A DNA stretch of 64,000 nt from Sabethes cyaneus (GCF_943734655.1 NC_071354.1:32764847-32828846), one strand, 5' to 3'. Positions 44,150-55,979 are shown, counted from the first letter of the stretch. Made by a program: numbers and translations. The notes: generated by a model not told the origin, from the letters alone.

Positions 44150-45945
44150 TGTGGTTTTTAGCCACAAGCTGGTTCGCCCCTTACAGCAGTAGAAAAGGAT
44201 AGAACAAAACAAGACAAGAAACAGAAAAAAGAAAGTCAAAGGTAGAAAGGTAGCATAAAGCACGGAACAAAACATGACGAAAATTGCACAAACGTAATAA
44301 AAAGAGAAAACCCGTGAGTGAGAGAGAGAGAAATGTATAAAAAGAAAGAAAAAAAATAGACACATAGGGGGATACAGGGATACCTCAATATAAGACAATT
44401 TATAATTTCTAAAAGTTGTCTTACATCGAAATTGTCTTATATCGAAACATGGTTTTTTCAAAAAAAAGTTGCATTAGCGGTCGCCAGTTTTGCTCTGTGT
44501 TATGTGTTTACGGTTTTTGAACTATTTATTATTGTTTGAACTATTCGTTTTTTACTATTTTTGGGGTTATTTTGAAATAATAAACAACTTCGTGGCACCG
44601 ATTTCAGAATGGAAAATCAGCTTTGGTATCGTTACCAGCTATGTCAAAGGGATTTGTTTCGATATAAGACAAAATTGTCTTATATCGAATTGTCTTATAT
44701 CGAGGTTGTTTTATAACGAGGCTGTCTTATATCGAGGTATGCCTGCAGAAGGAGGAAAGGACAGAACGAAAGAGAACCAGAAAACAAAAAGAAAGACAAA
44801 GAAAGATCGACAGCAAAACTGAAAAATAAAACACAAAAAGTGAGAAAGTCAGACAGGCAGTAGATAACAGCGAAAATAGACCACAGAAAGACAATGAAAG
44901 AAAAACAGAAATACCGAAAAGACAGAAGGACAGGAAAAGTACAGAAAAAATGTCAAAGATAGTAAGGAAGAAAAAAGTACAAAAGAAAGCGTGATGGAAA
45001 CTGAACAAACGGAATAGAAAAAGAGGAATCCAGAGAGAGGGAGAGTGAACAAGGAAAACATAAGGAGAATACGTGAAAGAATGAGACAGGAACGGGACAT
45101 AAAAAGATGAAAAAGCGGAAAAGAAAAGAAAAGAAAAAGAAAACAGGAAGGAAGCAAAGGCAAAATACAAGATGAAAAGAAGAAAAATAAGGGAAAAGAA
45201 GGAAAAACCATAAAGAACACGATGGAAACGAGAATATGTGAACAAACTGAATAGAAAAGGAGAAAAACTGGACAAAAGAGAGAGATAGAAAGCGGGATAG
45301 AAAAAATAACAGAGCAGGGTAGAGTAAAAGAAAAGGAAAAAATACTAGTAGCGAAAAATGCAAAAATTCATAATAGAAAAAGAGAAAAAAGGGACAAAAA
45401 TAGAAAAAAATGGAACGGAAAATAGCAAATGGAAGACAAAAGGAACAGAGCGGAGAAGAAAACACAATGTGACAGAAAAGGAGAAACAGCAAATTATAAT
45501 GAGAGACAGTATGAAAAAGACGAAATCTAAAAATGGTAGAGAGAAGTATGTCAAAAAAGCTAAAACGGAAAAGAAAATGACATAAAAGACTGGAAAAGAG
45601 AAAAAACGACCTTGAAAACCAGGTAAAATAAAGGAAAAGAGACCAAAAGCAGAACAGGTAAAAGTCAGGACACAGAAAAAGGGCGACAGCAAGACAGGCC
45701 TAGAAGAAAAAAGGAATAGAGAAAAAAGATACGTTGGGCAAAAAAGTAAAACCGATAGAGGAAACGAGCAAAAATGAAAAAAAAAGATTAAACAGAATAT
45801 AAAACCAGAAATATGGGACAGATAACGGAGAATAGTCAACCAGAAAAAAACCAACTAAAGAAAAAGGTGAAACGGGAGGTAAAAAGATGAAAAACGGGCA
45901 ACCAGAGAGGAAAGGGAAAAAAGGAACCGCAAACAGAATATACGT
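44150..45945 (+). repeat. Polypurine element, copy 3 (left part)
   Basis: Starts near GCCACAAGCTGGTTCGCCCC and continues as A/G-rich units (GACAGAAAAAGAAAAAC type). The segment 45181-45365 aligns over its length, inverted, with 54715-54905 (for example ACTAGTATTTTTTC, CATCGTGTTCTTTATGGTTT). The right part continues after the LINE at 48608. Long F/L/S-rich - strand frames are artefacts. Confidence 0.75.
44383..44737. mobile_element. TA-flanked MITE with CGATATAAGACAA subterminal repeats
   Basis: CCTCAATATAAGACAA at the left and CTTATATCGAGG at the right are inverted and flanked by TA (44381-44382 and 44738-44739). CTTATATCGA or its complement is repeated several times near both ends, as expected for transposase-binding repeats of pogo/Tc1-type elements. 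It sits inside the polypurine element. Confidence 0.85.
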
Positions 45946-48607
45946 GACTGACTTAAGCGTAGACTATGTACAACAGAATGGCAACATGTGTTTTGTACTG
46001 AAGGAAATGTAGACTATGAAACAGAAAAATTCATCCTTTTCTTGAAGTGCCTTTTACACGAAACTGTACCAATGAAAAGAAGAAGACGAAGTAAACATAG
46101 TAAATGGCCTGTGTGGTTCAACCCACATCTAAAAAATCTTAAAAATAGAAAACAAAAAGCACACAAAAAATTCAAAAATGAAAACAATACCATTAACTTG
46201 AATAATTATCTCAATATTAGCGAAGAACTCAACTCGGCCACTAAAATCGCGTATGAAGAATATAATAGTAAAGTCGAAAATGAAGTCAAATCATGCCCAA
46301 AAAATTTCTTTAACTATGTAAATACTAAATTGAAAAGCAGTAATTTCCCATCCCAAATGAAACTTGACGGGCTTATTGGAAATAATACTAATGAAATCTG
46401 CAACCTTTTCGCAAATTTCTTTCAAGAAGTATATACAACATTTACCGAAGAAGACCGCGACCAAGAATATTACTCATTTATCCCCGAATTTTCTAACGAC
46501 ATATCTGTCTCTCAACTATCAGAAATTGACGTATTTGAAGCACTCAAAGGCTTGAATGCGTCAAAAGGGCCGGGGCCTGACGGAATAGCACCCATATTTC
46601 TCAAAAACCTGGCCGAAGAACTTGCTACACCATTACAACGCCTATTTAACATGTCTCTGAAAAATGGAAAATTCCCGAAAATATGGAAATTTTCGTATTT
46701 AGTCCCTATCTTCAAATCAGGAACAAAATCAGACATCCGAAACTACCGTGGAATTGCCATTATCTCTTGCATTCCTAAACTATTTGAATCAATTATAAAT
46801 GAAAAAATTTTTCAACAAGTAAAACACAAAATTACAAGTCAGCAACACGGCTTTTTTAAAGGCCGCTCTACTGCCTCAAATCTTCTGGAATTTGTAGCTT
46901 TTACTCTTAATTCAATGGACAGTGGCAACCACGTAGAAGCTATTTGCACGGACTTTAGTAAGGCATTTGACAGAATAGACATACCATTATTAATCTTCAA
47001 ATTAGGCAAAATTGGAATAGAACCGAAGCTCTTGAAATGGCTTCAATCATATTTAACGGAACGTAAACAAATTGTTCGCTTTCAAAATGCCCTCTCGGAC
47101 CCTATTCAAGTCAGGTTCCCACTTAGGGCCACTTCTTTTCATTTTGCACGTAAATGACATTTCCTACATACTTAACCACTCAAAAGTACTTGTATATGCA
47201 GACGACATGAAAATATATATGGAAATAAAAAATGCCCATGACGTCGCAGTATTTCAGAATGAAGTCAATGTATTCAACACTTGGTGCAACAAATCTTTAC
47301 TAAACCTCAATGTAAAAAAATGTAACTCAATAGCATTTAGCAGGAAAATTCAAACTCCCTCTATTGACATATACTTAGGAAACAATATTGTACCAAAATG
47401 TAAAATTGTAAGGGATCTAGGAGTAATGTTAGACTCAAAACTAACATTTACAGAACATTACAATACCATTATTAACAAAGCAAATAGAATGCTGGGCTTT
47501 ATCAAACGCTTCAGTCATAATTTCAAAGACCCATACACAATAAAACTTTTATACATTACATATGTAAGACCTATTTTGGAATATTGCAATATTGTATGGC
47601 ACCCACAGACTGCGTAACACGAAGGGCGCATTGAATCTGTTCAGAAACAATTTCTACTATACGCGCTTCGAAAACTTAACTGGACAGTATTTCCATTACC
47701 ATCTTATGAAGCGCGCTGCATGCTTATCCATATACAAACACTTAAAGAACGTCGCGAACAAGCAATGCTTTACTTTATCAATGACATTATTTCTCAACGC
47801 ATCCAGTCCGCAGATTTGCTTGCTCAATTAAACTTTTATGCGCCGAGTCGTAACCTTAGAACTAGAAATATATTTATGGAAAAATCATATAAAACCAATT
47901 ATGCGAAAAATGGACCAGTCAATAACATGATGCGCCTTTATAATCAAAATTGCGAAAGAATTAACATCACTATGTCCAGAATCCAAATTAAACTACGACT
48001 TAGCCATAGGAATAATGTATAGTATATAAGTAAACATTGTAATAATGAGGGGCTCTGTAGCCGCAAGGTTACCGAGTCTGCTTTGACAAGCGAATGGTCA
48101 TGGGTTCGAATCTTAGTAGAATCAGGCCATTCGATGTCAAAGTGACTTTAGCATGGGTTTATTCTCAGGCCCCTCATCGCCCTTCCTTCATGCTGAGTTC
48201 TATATTATCCCGATATGGCCTATTGACAGTGCAAAAATGAGACCCTTATAGTAAAAATGCACTGGTTTGCTACGCCAGGGATGACTATAATTGGGGACTG
48301 TGCGCTGTCATGTGGAACGAGGTGGGTAAAGTAGAGTAAAGTATTGAAAGAAGGGTACCCAATTACACACAAGCACGCATAAAAAAAAATTCAATAAGCA
48401 TATCGCTCACTCAATAGCGACTATAGCCAAAATAAATGCAGTGCGGGTTATACAACAAACACCCGGGCGATATCACAATAGATCTAACCATAATGGTCGC
48501 AGTGATGGTCCATACAGGAAAAAAAAAAACATTGTAATAATATTATTGTATGTAGTCTACAAATGCTTGACGAATAAAACAACAACAACAACTTAAAAAT
48601 AAAACAA
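45946..48607 (+). pseudogene. 5'-truncated Jockey-group LINE with reverse transcriptase
   Basis: The open part begins around 45955, after the endonuclease domain, with WQHVFCTEGNV and then RSKHSKWPVWFNP. RT landmarks follow: KGPGPDGIAP, NYRGIAIIS, QQHGFFKGRSTASNL, CTDFSKAFDRID (motif A) at about 46950-46985. A deletion near 47113 shifts the frame and removes most of the SGVPQG part of motif B; it continues GSHLGPLLF and YADDMKIY (motif C, about 47195). A premature TAA at 47615-47617 follows NIVWHPQTA, after which RIESVQKQFLLYALRKL continues in the same frame to a stop at 48020. The 3' end near 48590 is ACAACAACAAC. ORF1 and endonuclease are absent, as after incomplete reverse transcription. 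Confidence 0.88.
48047..48526 (+). mobile_element. tRNA-derived SINE inside the LINE 3' UTR
   Basis: The insert begins GAGGGGCTCTGTAGCCGCAA (A-box region) with a B box GGGTTCGAATC at 48112-48122. It has a long non-tRNA body and an A run at the end. It is flanked by a perfect 15-bp duplication, AAACATTGTAATAAT (48032-48046 and 48527-48541). The body contains an AAAGTGACTTTA segment shared with the 37408 SINE. About 480 bp is long for a SINE. Confidence 0.85.
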
Positions 48608-49040
48608 CAACGTAAAGAATAGACTGTTAAACGGGGTATCAAAAAGAGGAAATATGGAGCAGACTAAGCCAAAAAACTATAAAGAAAGGAGATAAAAAAG
48701 TTAGAAAAAGATGAAAACTGGAACCGAAAAAAGAGGAAAAAAGGAGAGGCGGTTAACGGGAAAGAAAATAACAAAGAACGAATGGAAAACAAGGGAGGGA
48801 AACCGGACTGAAATTAAGAATATGAAAATTAAGAATGGGATAAGAAACCAAGAGAAATGGAATAATCAAAAGAATGCGGAAAAGGTTAACGTGAAAAAAG
48901 ACCAAACACAAATACGGAAGGAAAATGGTAGCAAAAACCAAACAAACGGTACAGAAAAGAAGTTGAAAAAAAGAACACAAATGGGAAAATAGAACTGGCA
49001 AATATAAAAACGAAACAGAAAAGCAGTAAAACGCGTGAGA
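48608..49040 (+). repeat. Polypurine element, copy 3 (right part)
   Basis: AACGGGGTATCAAAAAGAGG near 48633 is the continuation of the array left of the LINE, as judged from the uninterrupted copy near 15850. Confidence 0.75.
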
Positions 49041-49049
49041 GAATAACAC

Positions 49050-49560
49050 GGTAATTTCAGGTAAAACTTTGTATCTAATTTCGTGAAATCCAATTTTAAG
49101 TTCAAATTCGGGCTTCATTTCAAATTCAATTCCAAGTCTAATTCAATTCTAATTTTGATATAATTTCAGGGCCAGTTTCAAATCAAAACTTCAAATTCTG
49201 TTTTAAGTCCAAGTTGCATGTTTACATCCATGTAAAACTGCCAGTGCAAATTACTCTAAATTTTAATCTTTAAATCTAATTTCAAATCCAATTTCTAAGT
49301 CCAATTTACAGTTCAACATGAAGTAAAGCCCAAATTAGTCTAGATTGAAATCCCATTTAATGTTCTACGCAAAGGCCAATTTCAAGTCCATTTTAAACTT
49401 TAATTTATAATCCATTTCTAAGTCTGATTTCTAGTCCAATTTTATCTTTGCTTTTTAATCCAATTGCACCCAAAAGTCTGGAGTTTTTAACCTAATCGGC
49501 CGGTATTTTTGTGATATCTAAGCAATAATATATACGCCATTCTACGATTACTTAAAATGC
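49050..49560. repeat. TTTCAAGTCCAA array plus flank, copy 3
   Basis: Degenerate 12-14-bp units run to about 49470, then ATTGCACCCAAAAGTCTGGA, CCTAATCGGCC and TTTTTGTGATA. This is the same order as at 24330-24440. Confidence 0.7.
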
Positions 49561-49564
49561 TAGT

Positions 49565-50840
49565 GGTACGCTAGTGGTTCTAATTATAACCGGTTTCGGT
49601 AAATATCGTTTAACCCTTCAACTTTCACAATTTTTCCATTCCATCCTCATCATTCCGGCTAAATTTTCAGCAACCTAACTACCCTACTCTACTTCAAAGC
49701 GATCATCCATAGCTTGAAGCTACACTTCAGTACCATTCTTTCGAATACTTCAGTTATTTCTAGCACACCGATTACCGATGCACTAGAGCACTAGAGCAGT
49801 GGCTTCTATCACTATATTGCCTGCCACCGGACCGTATCGTGGCTCACCGGGCAACTCCACGAGTGCACACCACACACGTAGGTTAGGTACCTACATAACG
49901 GATCCCTTTCGCTCGGGTTGATTCAATTTTCCACACGCCTGCAAGTGTCGAGCAGAAATTGAATCTTTTCTCTCTTTCCTCTTGCCGTTGGTTGATGTCG
50001 GCGGTGGCGGCGCCGAGCGTCGTCCACTTTTGATGTTCGCACCCGAGGAGAATCGCAGCCGCTTCAGGACACAGTTAGGCACACTGCAGCCATCATCGAC
50101 GGGCTAGCAGAGCTGTTGACACCAACTAAGGTTTACTTAGACCACAGCAGCAGCTTCATCATCATTCCTATGATCAACAACGACAACATCATCAGTTCAG
50201 AGTGGAACGATGACTTGTTTACCTATGCAGTGTCAGAGTCGCACGATTCTGCGAGTCAAGTTTAGCGGATCAAAGATATGTGTAATAAATTTGTCTGGAA
50301 AAAGAAGGCTCAAACCCACTGTGAACGGAACGCCGCGTGAAAAATATTCAATTTTCAATCATGTAAATTGCTCCTAGAGAGAAGATCCCACCTAAAAAGG
50401 CACTTTGACAAGACAATTCCAAAGTCATTGGAAGACATGGCAACCTGCCTGCCTGCGAGAGGTTGCGTATAAATTTCTGCAGGGAAGAAGGATGCGGCAG
50501 AGGAAGTTTCCTTGCAAGCTTCCTGTCAGTAGCAGCTGAGAATGCTGCTGCCTTTGCTGGCGCGAAGGAGCACGCGAATGCGGAAGCTAGCGGAACCATG
50601 TTATGTCAAAAGCGGAAACGTACGGTTCTTCTCAGTCGATAGTCGAAATAAAGAGACGGAGGAAAAAAACATAACAAGATTCTATTTTCGTTGGAACCCG
50701 AACCACCGCAGCGGACGGATCTGATGTTATTTTTTCCTGTGAAAGGGACGCGCTTTTTTTCTTTTTTTACTGGGGTGAGGCAGCCCGAACGGAAGGTATG
50801 CCAAAGAACAGTAAACGAAGTGACTGTGTTCCGTTCCGGG
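49565..50840. other. No recognisable gene; less repetitive sequence
   Basis: Mixed composition with CA/GCA-rich patches near 50135-50205. Short frames on both strands are not protein-like. It may be regulatory or upstream DNA of the exon candidate that follows. Confidence 0.4.
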
Positions 50841-50858
50841 CAATATTATAACCAGTTC

Positions 50859-50930
50859 AGTGTAGTTAGCAGACACCTTCTGCTGCAGTTGCTTCTGCTG
50901 CTGCATTCCTGAGCAGCATTTTCCGACCAG
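50859..50930 (+). other. Possible non-coding first exon
   Basis: An arthropod initiator TCAGT (A at 50859) is followed by AGTTG at +29, close to the downstream promoter element position. A strong splice donor, CAG|GTGAGT, lies at 50931. No open frame begins in between. No downstream exon was recognised, so the gene is unknown. The TATTATA at 50844 is too close (15 bp) to act as the TATA box for this start. Confidence 0.3.
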
Positions 50931-50939
50931 GTGAGTGTG

Positions 50940-52755
50940 CAGTCGTGCAGATTTCGGCTGTTTATTTCTTCCTCTGTAGTTCTGTGACGGGAAAAACCAG
51001 GCGAGACTAATCCACCGGTTTATTAAATAACTACAGTTTTATTTGTCTGAGAAAAAAACTGATAAATAATTGCGGATACTGCATCAAATCCTTTTTCAAT
51101 TATTAACTAATCAATTGGGAAGATACCGTTGGTATTAGCATCCCTAAAAAATCTAAATTCATTGATTCATAATTTCATTTACGCTCAACGCCCACACTGC
51201 AGCCGCAGGGCCAATGGACAATGAGGACAACAACAGGAAGCTGAACGGAGGGAGCAAAAAATTTTCCCCTTCAAAATTGCTTTACAGCTCAGGAATTAAT
51301 CATTTTATCACTTACAGGAATTCCCACCGGCAGCGGCGTCGACTCCCTTTTTTCCAGCGGGACACGTAAATCATCATTCATACTTCATCATCAACCAGCA
51401 GCGCTGCAGTAGGAAAATTCCATCACGAACAAAAAAAAAACAACCCTGACGCACGTTCAGCATTTTTAACCAGGAAAAATGGGAAACCGACTGTCATTCT
51501 TCGCCCGGTGAGGCTTTTCGTTCCGATCATTCCACCCCGGCGATAGTTTTTTTTCTGGTTTCGACACCCACAAAAAATGCCCGATGCGGTTGATGACCAG
51601 CAGCTCATCAGAGGCGCAATCTGCGAGGATGTTACTCGCAGATGAAGGTCTGATTTTTTTCGCAGTATGACACCAATCAGCTATTTGTCCACTGCACTAC
51701 GATCGATTCCGGCCTACGGAACGAAAAACAAAAAATCACAAAAGTTGTGAAATGCATCAGAACAACATATCCACACCCATTCGTAGGATGACACACAAAC
51801 ATCCTGATATACAGCAGCAGCACGCGGTTACCCCCGGGTAACATTCAAAGTCAGTCAGTCACGAATTGTACACAAGTTTCAGCTTCCAATCGTAAAGTAC
51901 GTAGACCAAAACCACCGCCCTCCCACACCCTCATCACTAGTAAACCACCAAACCAACCCGAACGATTGTATTACCCATAAAACATTCACCCACCGAAAAA
52001 GGCACAGGACAAATCTCTCGACAAAATATGACGAAGAAAAAATAACGCACAAATATATAAAACAAATGATTTACAGTTCGATTTGATTCCGCAATATTTA
52101 TTGGCTATAAATTGCTGCTGATGCCATCGGATTTTTCTGTCGGGCCTAAGAGACAAGGGCGCGTCGGATCGAAGCGGTCGACAGGAGTGAGAAAAAAAAG
52201 GAACCGACACACCGACGACGGAAGTTGCTGCTCGTATAAATACATACAAAAACGAATTGCAACCCCCGGTCGGTCTCGTTGCGTTCGTTGGTTGGTTGGT
52301 TGGTTGGTTTCGGCTATCTTTTGTGAAAAATTTGGTGACTCAAAATGCGATGGGAAGAGAGTCAGAGCGAGAGAGAAAGAACGAGTGAACAGAGATTATT
52401 TCCGTCCAAAACTTTAGTGCACGTTGTAAATTTCGAAACAATGCCCACTTTTGGTTCACAACTTTCCGGAGTTTGCCAGCAACGGTGGCTACAGTTTGGA
52501 GGTTTCGTTTTTTTTTGTTTTGTTTTCGTTTTCTACCCAAACTTTATTCGAATCCAAGGTTGGTTTTAATTTATAATTCCGGTAAAATCCTTGGATTGGT
52601 ACGAAATCCACATGCGGTATGGTAGCTGTGATAGGTATGGAACATGACAGCATGATGGAGATGCACTGTAAATTGTTGGTGCAAAATATGACTCGGGAAC
52701 GGGAGTCATCTTCTTAATTTTTTAATGTGGTTTCTATTGAGATTCACACACTTCA
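50940..52755. other. No recognisable gene
   Basis: Mixed composition, not matching repeats elsewhere in the window. A (TTGG)n microsatellite lies at about 52287-52308. Frames of up to 101 codons lack protein character. Confidence 0.45.
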
Positions 52756-52761
52756 CACGTG

Positions 52762-53179
52762 TTCTATTTCTATTCTATTTCTATTCTATTTCTATTCTAT
52801 TTCTATTCTATTTCTATTCTATTTCTATTCTATTTCTATTCTATTTCTATTCTATTTCTATTCTATTTCTATTCTATTTCTATTCTATTTCTATTCTATT
52901 TCTATTCTATTTCTATTCTATTTCTATTCTATTTCTATTCTATTTCTATTCTATTTCTATTCTATTTCTATTCTATTTCTATTCTATTTCTATTCTATTT
53001 CTATTCTATTTCTATTCTATTTCTATTCTATTTCTATTCTATTTCTATTCTATTTCTATTCTATTTCTATTCTATTTCTATTCTATTTCTATTCTATTTC
53101 TATTCTATTTCTATTCTATTTCTATTCTATTTCTATTCTATTTCTATTCTATTTCTATTCTATTTCTATTCTATTTCTA
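52762..53179 (+). repeat. 11-bp satellite TTCTATTTCTA, 38 copies
   Basis: 418 bp is exactly 38 units of TTCTATTTCTA without an observed interruption. Because 11 is not a multiple of 3, all three + frames stay open, giving three overlapping FYFYSISILFL-type frames of 153-165 codons that are not genes. Confidence 0.97.
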
Positions 53180-53189
53180 TTTCATTGAT

Positions 53190-53680
53190 AAGGACTACGT
53201 CTATGTTCACTATACTGGGTAGCACTTTGTGAAAACTAAAACGGAACTGTAACGTTTTAATGAAAGATTTCAAACATCAATAGCTTTTTTACCACTTTAT
53301 GAAATTTCATCGTCAGTACGTCGTTGGATAGAAAAAATGTTCAGCAACTTTTTACAGTAATTACTGTGACCATTATGTAATTTATAAATAGTCCAAATTG
53401 ACTGAAAAGCTGCTTGATTACTTCTCGAGTTATGCAGAAACTTGTGTTTCCTTTTTATTGGTTCCGTTTGCTCCATTAGTTCTCGAGTTATTCTAATGTA
53501 TCGTAGAAATCTTTGATAAAGACTACAAAATATAGTCGAAATGTTGGAGAAAGTGCAAAATCTGTTTCGATTTAATAAGACTGACAGCCGATAAAAATAA
53601 AATAGTTCTCGTGTAATACCGAAATTTGTATTTCATTTGTATAGGAGACTCCCCCCCCCCCCTCTGGGGGTGCAGTTAAA
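53190..53680. repeat. Helitron-like array fragments and half D motif
   Basis: AGGACTACGTC at 53191-53201 is half of the D palindrome and abuts the satellite. CTTCTCGAGTTATGCAGAAA near 53418 and ATTTGTATTTCATTTGTATA near 53623, with a C run, are isolated units of the Helitron-like internal array. Confidence 0.55.
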
Positions 53681-53924
53681 TATGTAAAATCGTTGCACTA
53701 AGAACAGGAAAGATCACGATGGATGTTTCTTTTAAAACATTACTGTAATTCAACTAGGCTTCTTACAATTTCTTCTTTTAATTAAAATTTTCGAAGAAGT
53801 TGATGAACGCATAACTAGCAAAGAACAGAACATACTTAAAAGAATTACATAATGTCGTGTGCGTGTCTTTAAACATATTAATCTGCAGCTGAAATAACTT
53901 TTAAATTACACTGGAGGGGGGAGG

Positions 53925-54342
53925 CGAAAAACAAACAATGAGAATTTTTTAATCGAGCAAAAAAATATGGATTTTAGGCGTTTTTACTTGAAGTTTAAAC
54001 GTGAAAACCAAATCTATTCTTGCTTTTAATAAATAAGTTGTTATTTTTCATGCAAAAATCTACAAAAATACGACAAAAACGAAAGAAAATTTGTTTGGCC
54101 GATTTTCGAAAATTCCGCTGTTTGAATTTCCATTTCTATTTCATGCTAGAAGCGTTAACTCAACTCGTACACTCATTTTTCAAGTTTTTCAGGCTGTAGA
54201 GCCCACAGACAATTGATTTTATAAAAAAAAAATTAACTCATATCCTACACATTATTTTTTTGCCCACCGATTTTGCAATCCAATTTCCAAGGGAGGGGGG
54301 GGGTGGTTTGACAAAAACTTTGAAAATGATTTGCAATGGCCT
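53925..54342 (+). mobile_element. AGGCCATT MITE, copy 5 (left end missing)
   Basis: From GGCGAAAAACAAACAATGAG through TTTTAATCGAGC, ATGCTAGAAGCGTTAACTCA and the C/G-rich run to GATTTGCAATGGCCT. The outer left TIR is absent. Confidence 0.75.
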
Positions 54343-54344
54343 AA

Positions 54345-54722
54345 TGTAATTTCCGAAAATCGACAAAAATTTTTTTTGATTTTGACTCTATTTTCGAAGG
54401 TTTTTGCATGAAAAAATAATAACGTATACATGAAAAGCAAGAATAGCAAGAATAAAAATTCCTAAAAATCTTAATTCTTTTTTGCGTGATTAAAGAAACC
54501 TCTCCGCCTAATCCACCCCCCCGACCATTCACTTGCTCAGCATCCGAAAGACAAAAACTTTAAAAAATATTTGTAATGGCCTAACGCATATATTAAAAGC
54601 AAGAATAGATTTGGTTTTCACGTTTAAACTTTAGGTAAAAATCCCTAAAATCCTTTTTTTTTGCTCGATTAAAAAACTCTCTGTTTTTTTCGCCCCCCGT
54701 CCCCGACCAACACCTTATGAAT
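54345..54722 (-). mobile_element. AGGCCATT MITE pieces, copies 6 and 7
   Basis: One internally deleted inverted copy ends in ATTTGTAATGGCCT at 54582. A second inverted piece follows directly (AAGCAAGAATAGATTTGGTT to the C-rich run at about 54690). Together with copy 5 this is a cluster of three. Confidence 0.65.
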
Positions 54723-55640
54723 TTCTGTATTTTTCGGTACTAGTATTTTTTCTTTTTCTTTTACTCTATCCCTTTTTCTATCCCGCTTCTCCTCTTTTGT
54801 CCCGTTTTTCTTCTTTTCTACCCAGTTTATTCACATGTTCTTTCTCATTTGCATCGTGTTCTTTATGGTTTTTCCTTTTATTTACTTATATATCTTCTTT
54901 TCATCTTGTATTTTGCCTTTTTTTGTTAGGGGGGACTTAGGCTACTTTGGACAATCCTTGTCCATTGCATTGAACTTCTGTAATATTGCCTTTGTTTCCT
55001 TCTTGTTTTCTTTTCGTTTTCCTCCTGTTTTCATTTCCTTTTCCTCCTGTTTTCTTTTTTTCTCCGCTTTTTCATCTTTTCATCGCTTTCATCAACTTTT
55101 CATGCCCCGTTTCCCGTCCCATTCTGTCACGTTTTGTTTTCCTTGGTCATTGCTCTCTCTCTACTCTTTTTCTCTCTATACTTTTTTCTGTTTGTCTACC
55201 TTACTATCTTTGACTTTTTTCCTGTACTTTTCCTGTTCTTCTGCCGGTATTTTCGATATTTCTGTTTTTCTATCTCTTTCGTTGTCTTTCTGTGGTCTAT
55301 GCTATTTGCTCTTATCTACTGCCTGCCTGACTTTTTGTGTTTTATTTTTCAGTTTTCCTGTCGATCTCTCTTTTTCGTTCTTTTTGGTTTCTGGTTCTCT
55401 TTCGGTCTGTCCTTTCTTCCTTCTATCCTTTTGTTTTTCTATTTTTTCTCCCTTTCTTTTTATACATCTCACTTTCACGGGTTTTCCCTTTTTTATTACC
55501 TTTGTGCAATTTTCGTCATGTTTTGTTTCATACTTTTTTCTACCTTTCTACCTTTGGCTTTATTTTTTCTGCTTCTTGTCTTTTTTTGTTCTGTCCTTTT
55601 CTACTTCTGTTAGGGGCGAATCAGCCTGTGGCTAAAACCC
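54723..55640 (-). repeat. Polypurine element, copy 4 (inverted)
   Basis: Polypyrimidine on +. It aligns inverted with 44160-45365, including the end module GGGGCGAATCAGCCTGTGGC versus GCCACAAGCTGGTTCGCCCC. An unrelated approximately 60-bp block (GGGGGGACTTAGGCTACTTT) interrupts it at about 54930-54990. The 266-codon frame is an artefact. Confidence 0.75.
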
Positions 55641-55644
55641 CAGT

Positions 55645-55964
55645 AGGCCATTACAAATTATTTTTAAAATTTTTGTCATCCCCCCCCCCCACGTTCCCTT
55701 TGGAAATTGGCTTGAAAAATGAAAAATGAGTGTACAAGTTGACACTCGAAACTGAGTTTCTAGGTCAAAAAAATTTCTTTCGTTTTCGTATTCTTTCCGT
55801 AGACTTCTGCATGGAAAATAATCACGTATAGAATTGAAACAAGAATAGATTTGCTTAAAACCCCCTTTTGCTCGATTAATAAAATCTCTTTGTTTTTTTA
55901 GCCCACCCCTTCAGTGACCCAACACCGTTAGGACAATTTCTTTATAAAATATCTGTAATGGCCT
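55645..55964 (-). mobile_element. AGGCCATT MITE, copy 8 (internally deleted)
   Basis: AGGCCATTACAAATTATTTT at the left, a C run, and TCTGTAATGGCCT at the right. At 320 bp it lacks about 150 bp of the interior. Confidence 0.8.
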
Positions 55965-55979
55965 TATAAAAAGAGCTAC

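Noticed and set aside
44727..45854. Several - strand frames of 123-182 codons resembling membrane proteins
   Set aside because: They lie in the polypurine element. Apparent hydrophobicity comes from TTT/TTC/CTT codons.
48047..48125. A functional tRNA gene
   Set aside because: A and B boxes are present but the cloverleaf stems do not pair, and the sequence is part of a retroposed SINE with target duplication.
50844..50850. TATTATA as the TATA box for the 50859 start
   Set aside because: It is only 15 bp upstream of the initiator, too close for a working TATA box.
52725..53232. Three overlapping + frames of 153-165 codons (FYFYSISILFL)
   Set aside because: All three come from the 11-bp satellite, which lacks stops in any + frame.
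54835..55729. Overlapping + frames up to 266 codons
   Set aside because: Polypyrimidine copy of the same element; no conserved residues between copies at the protein level.
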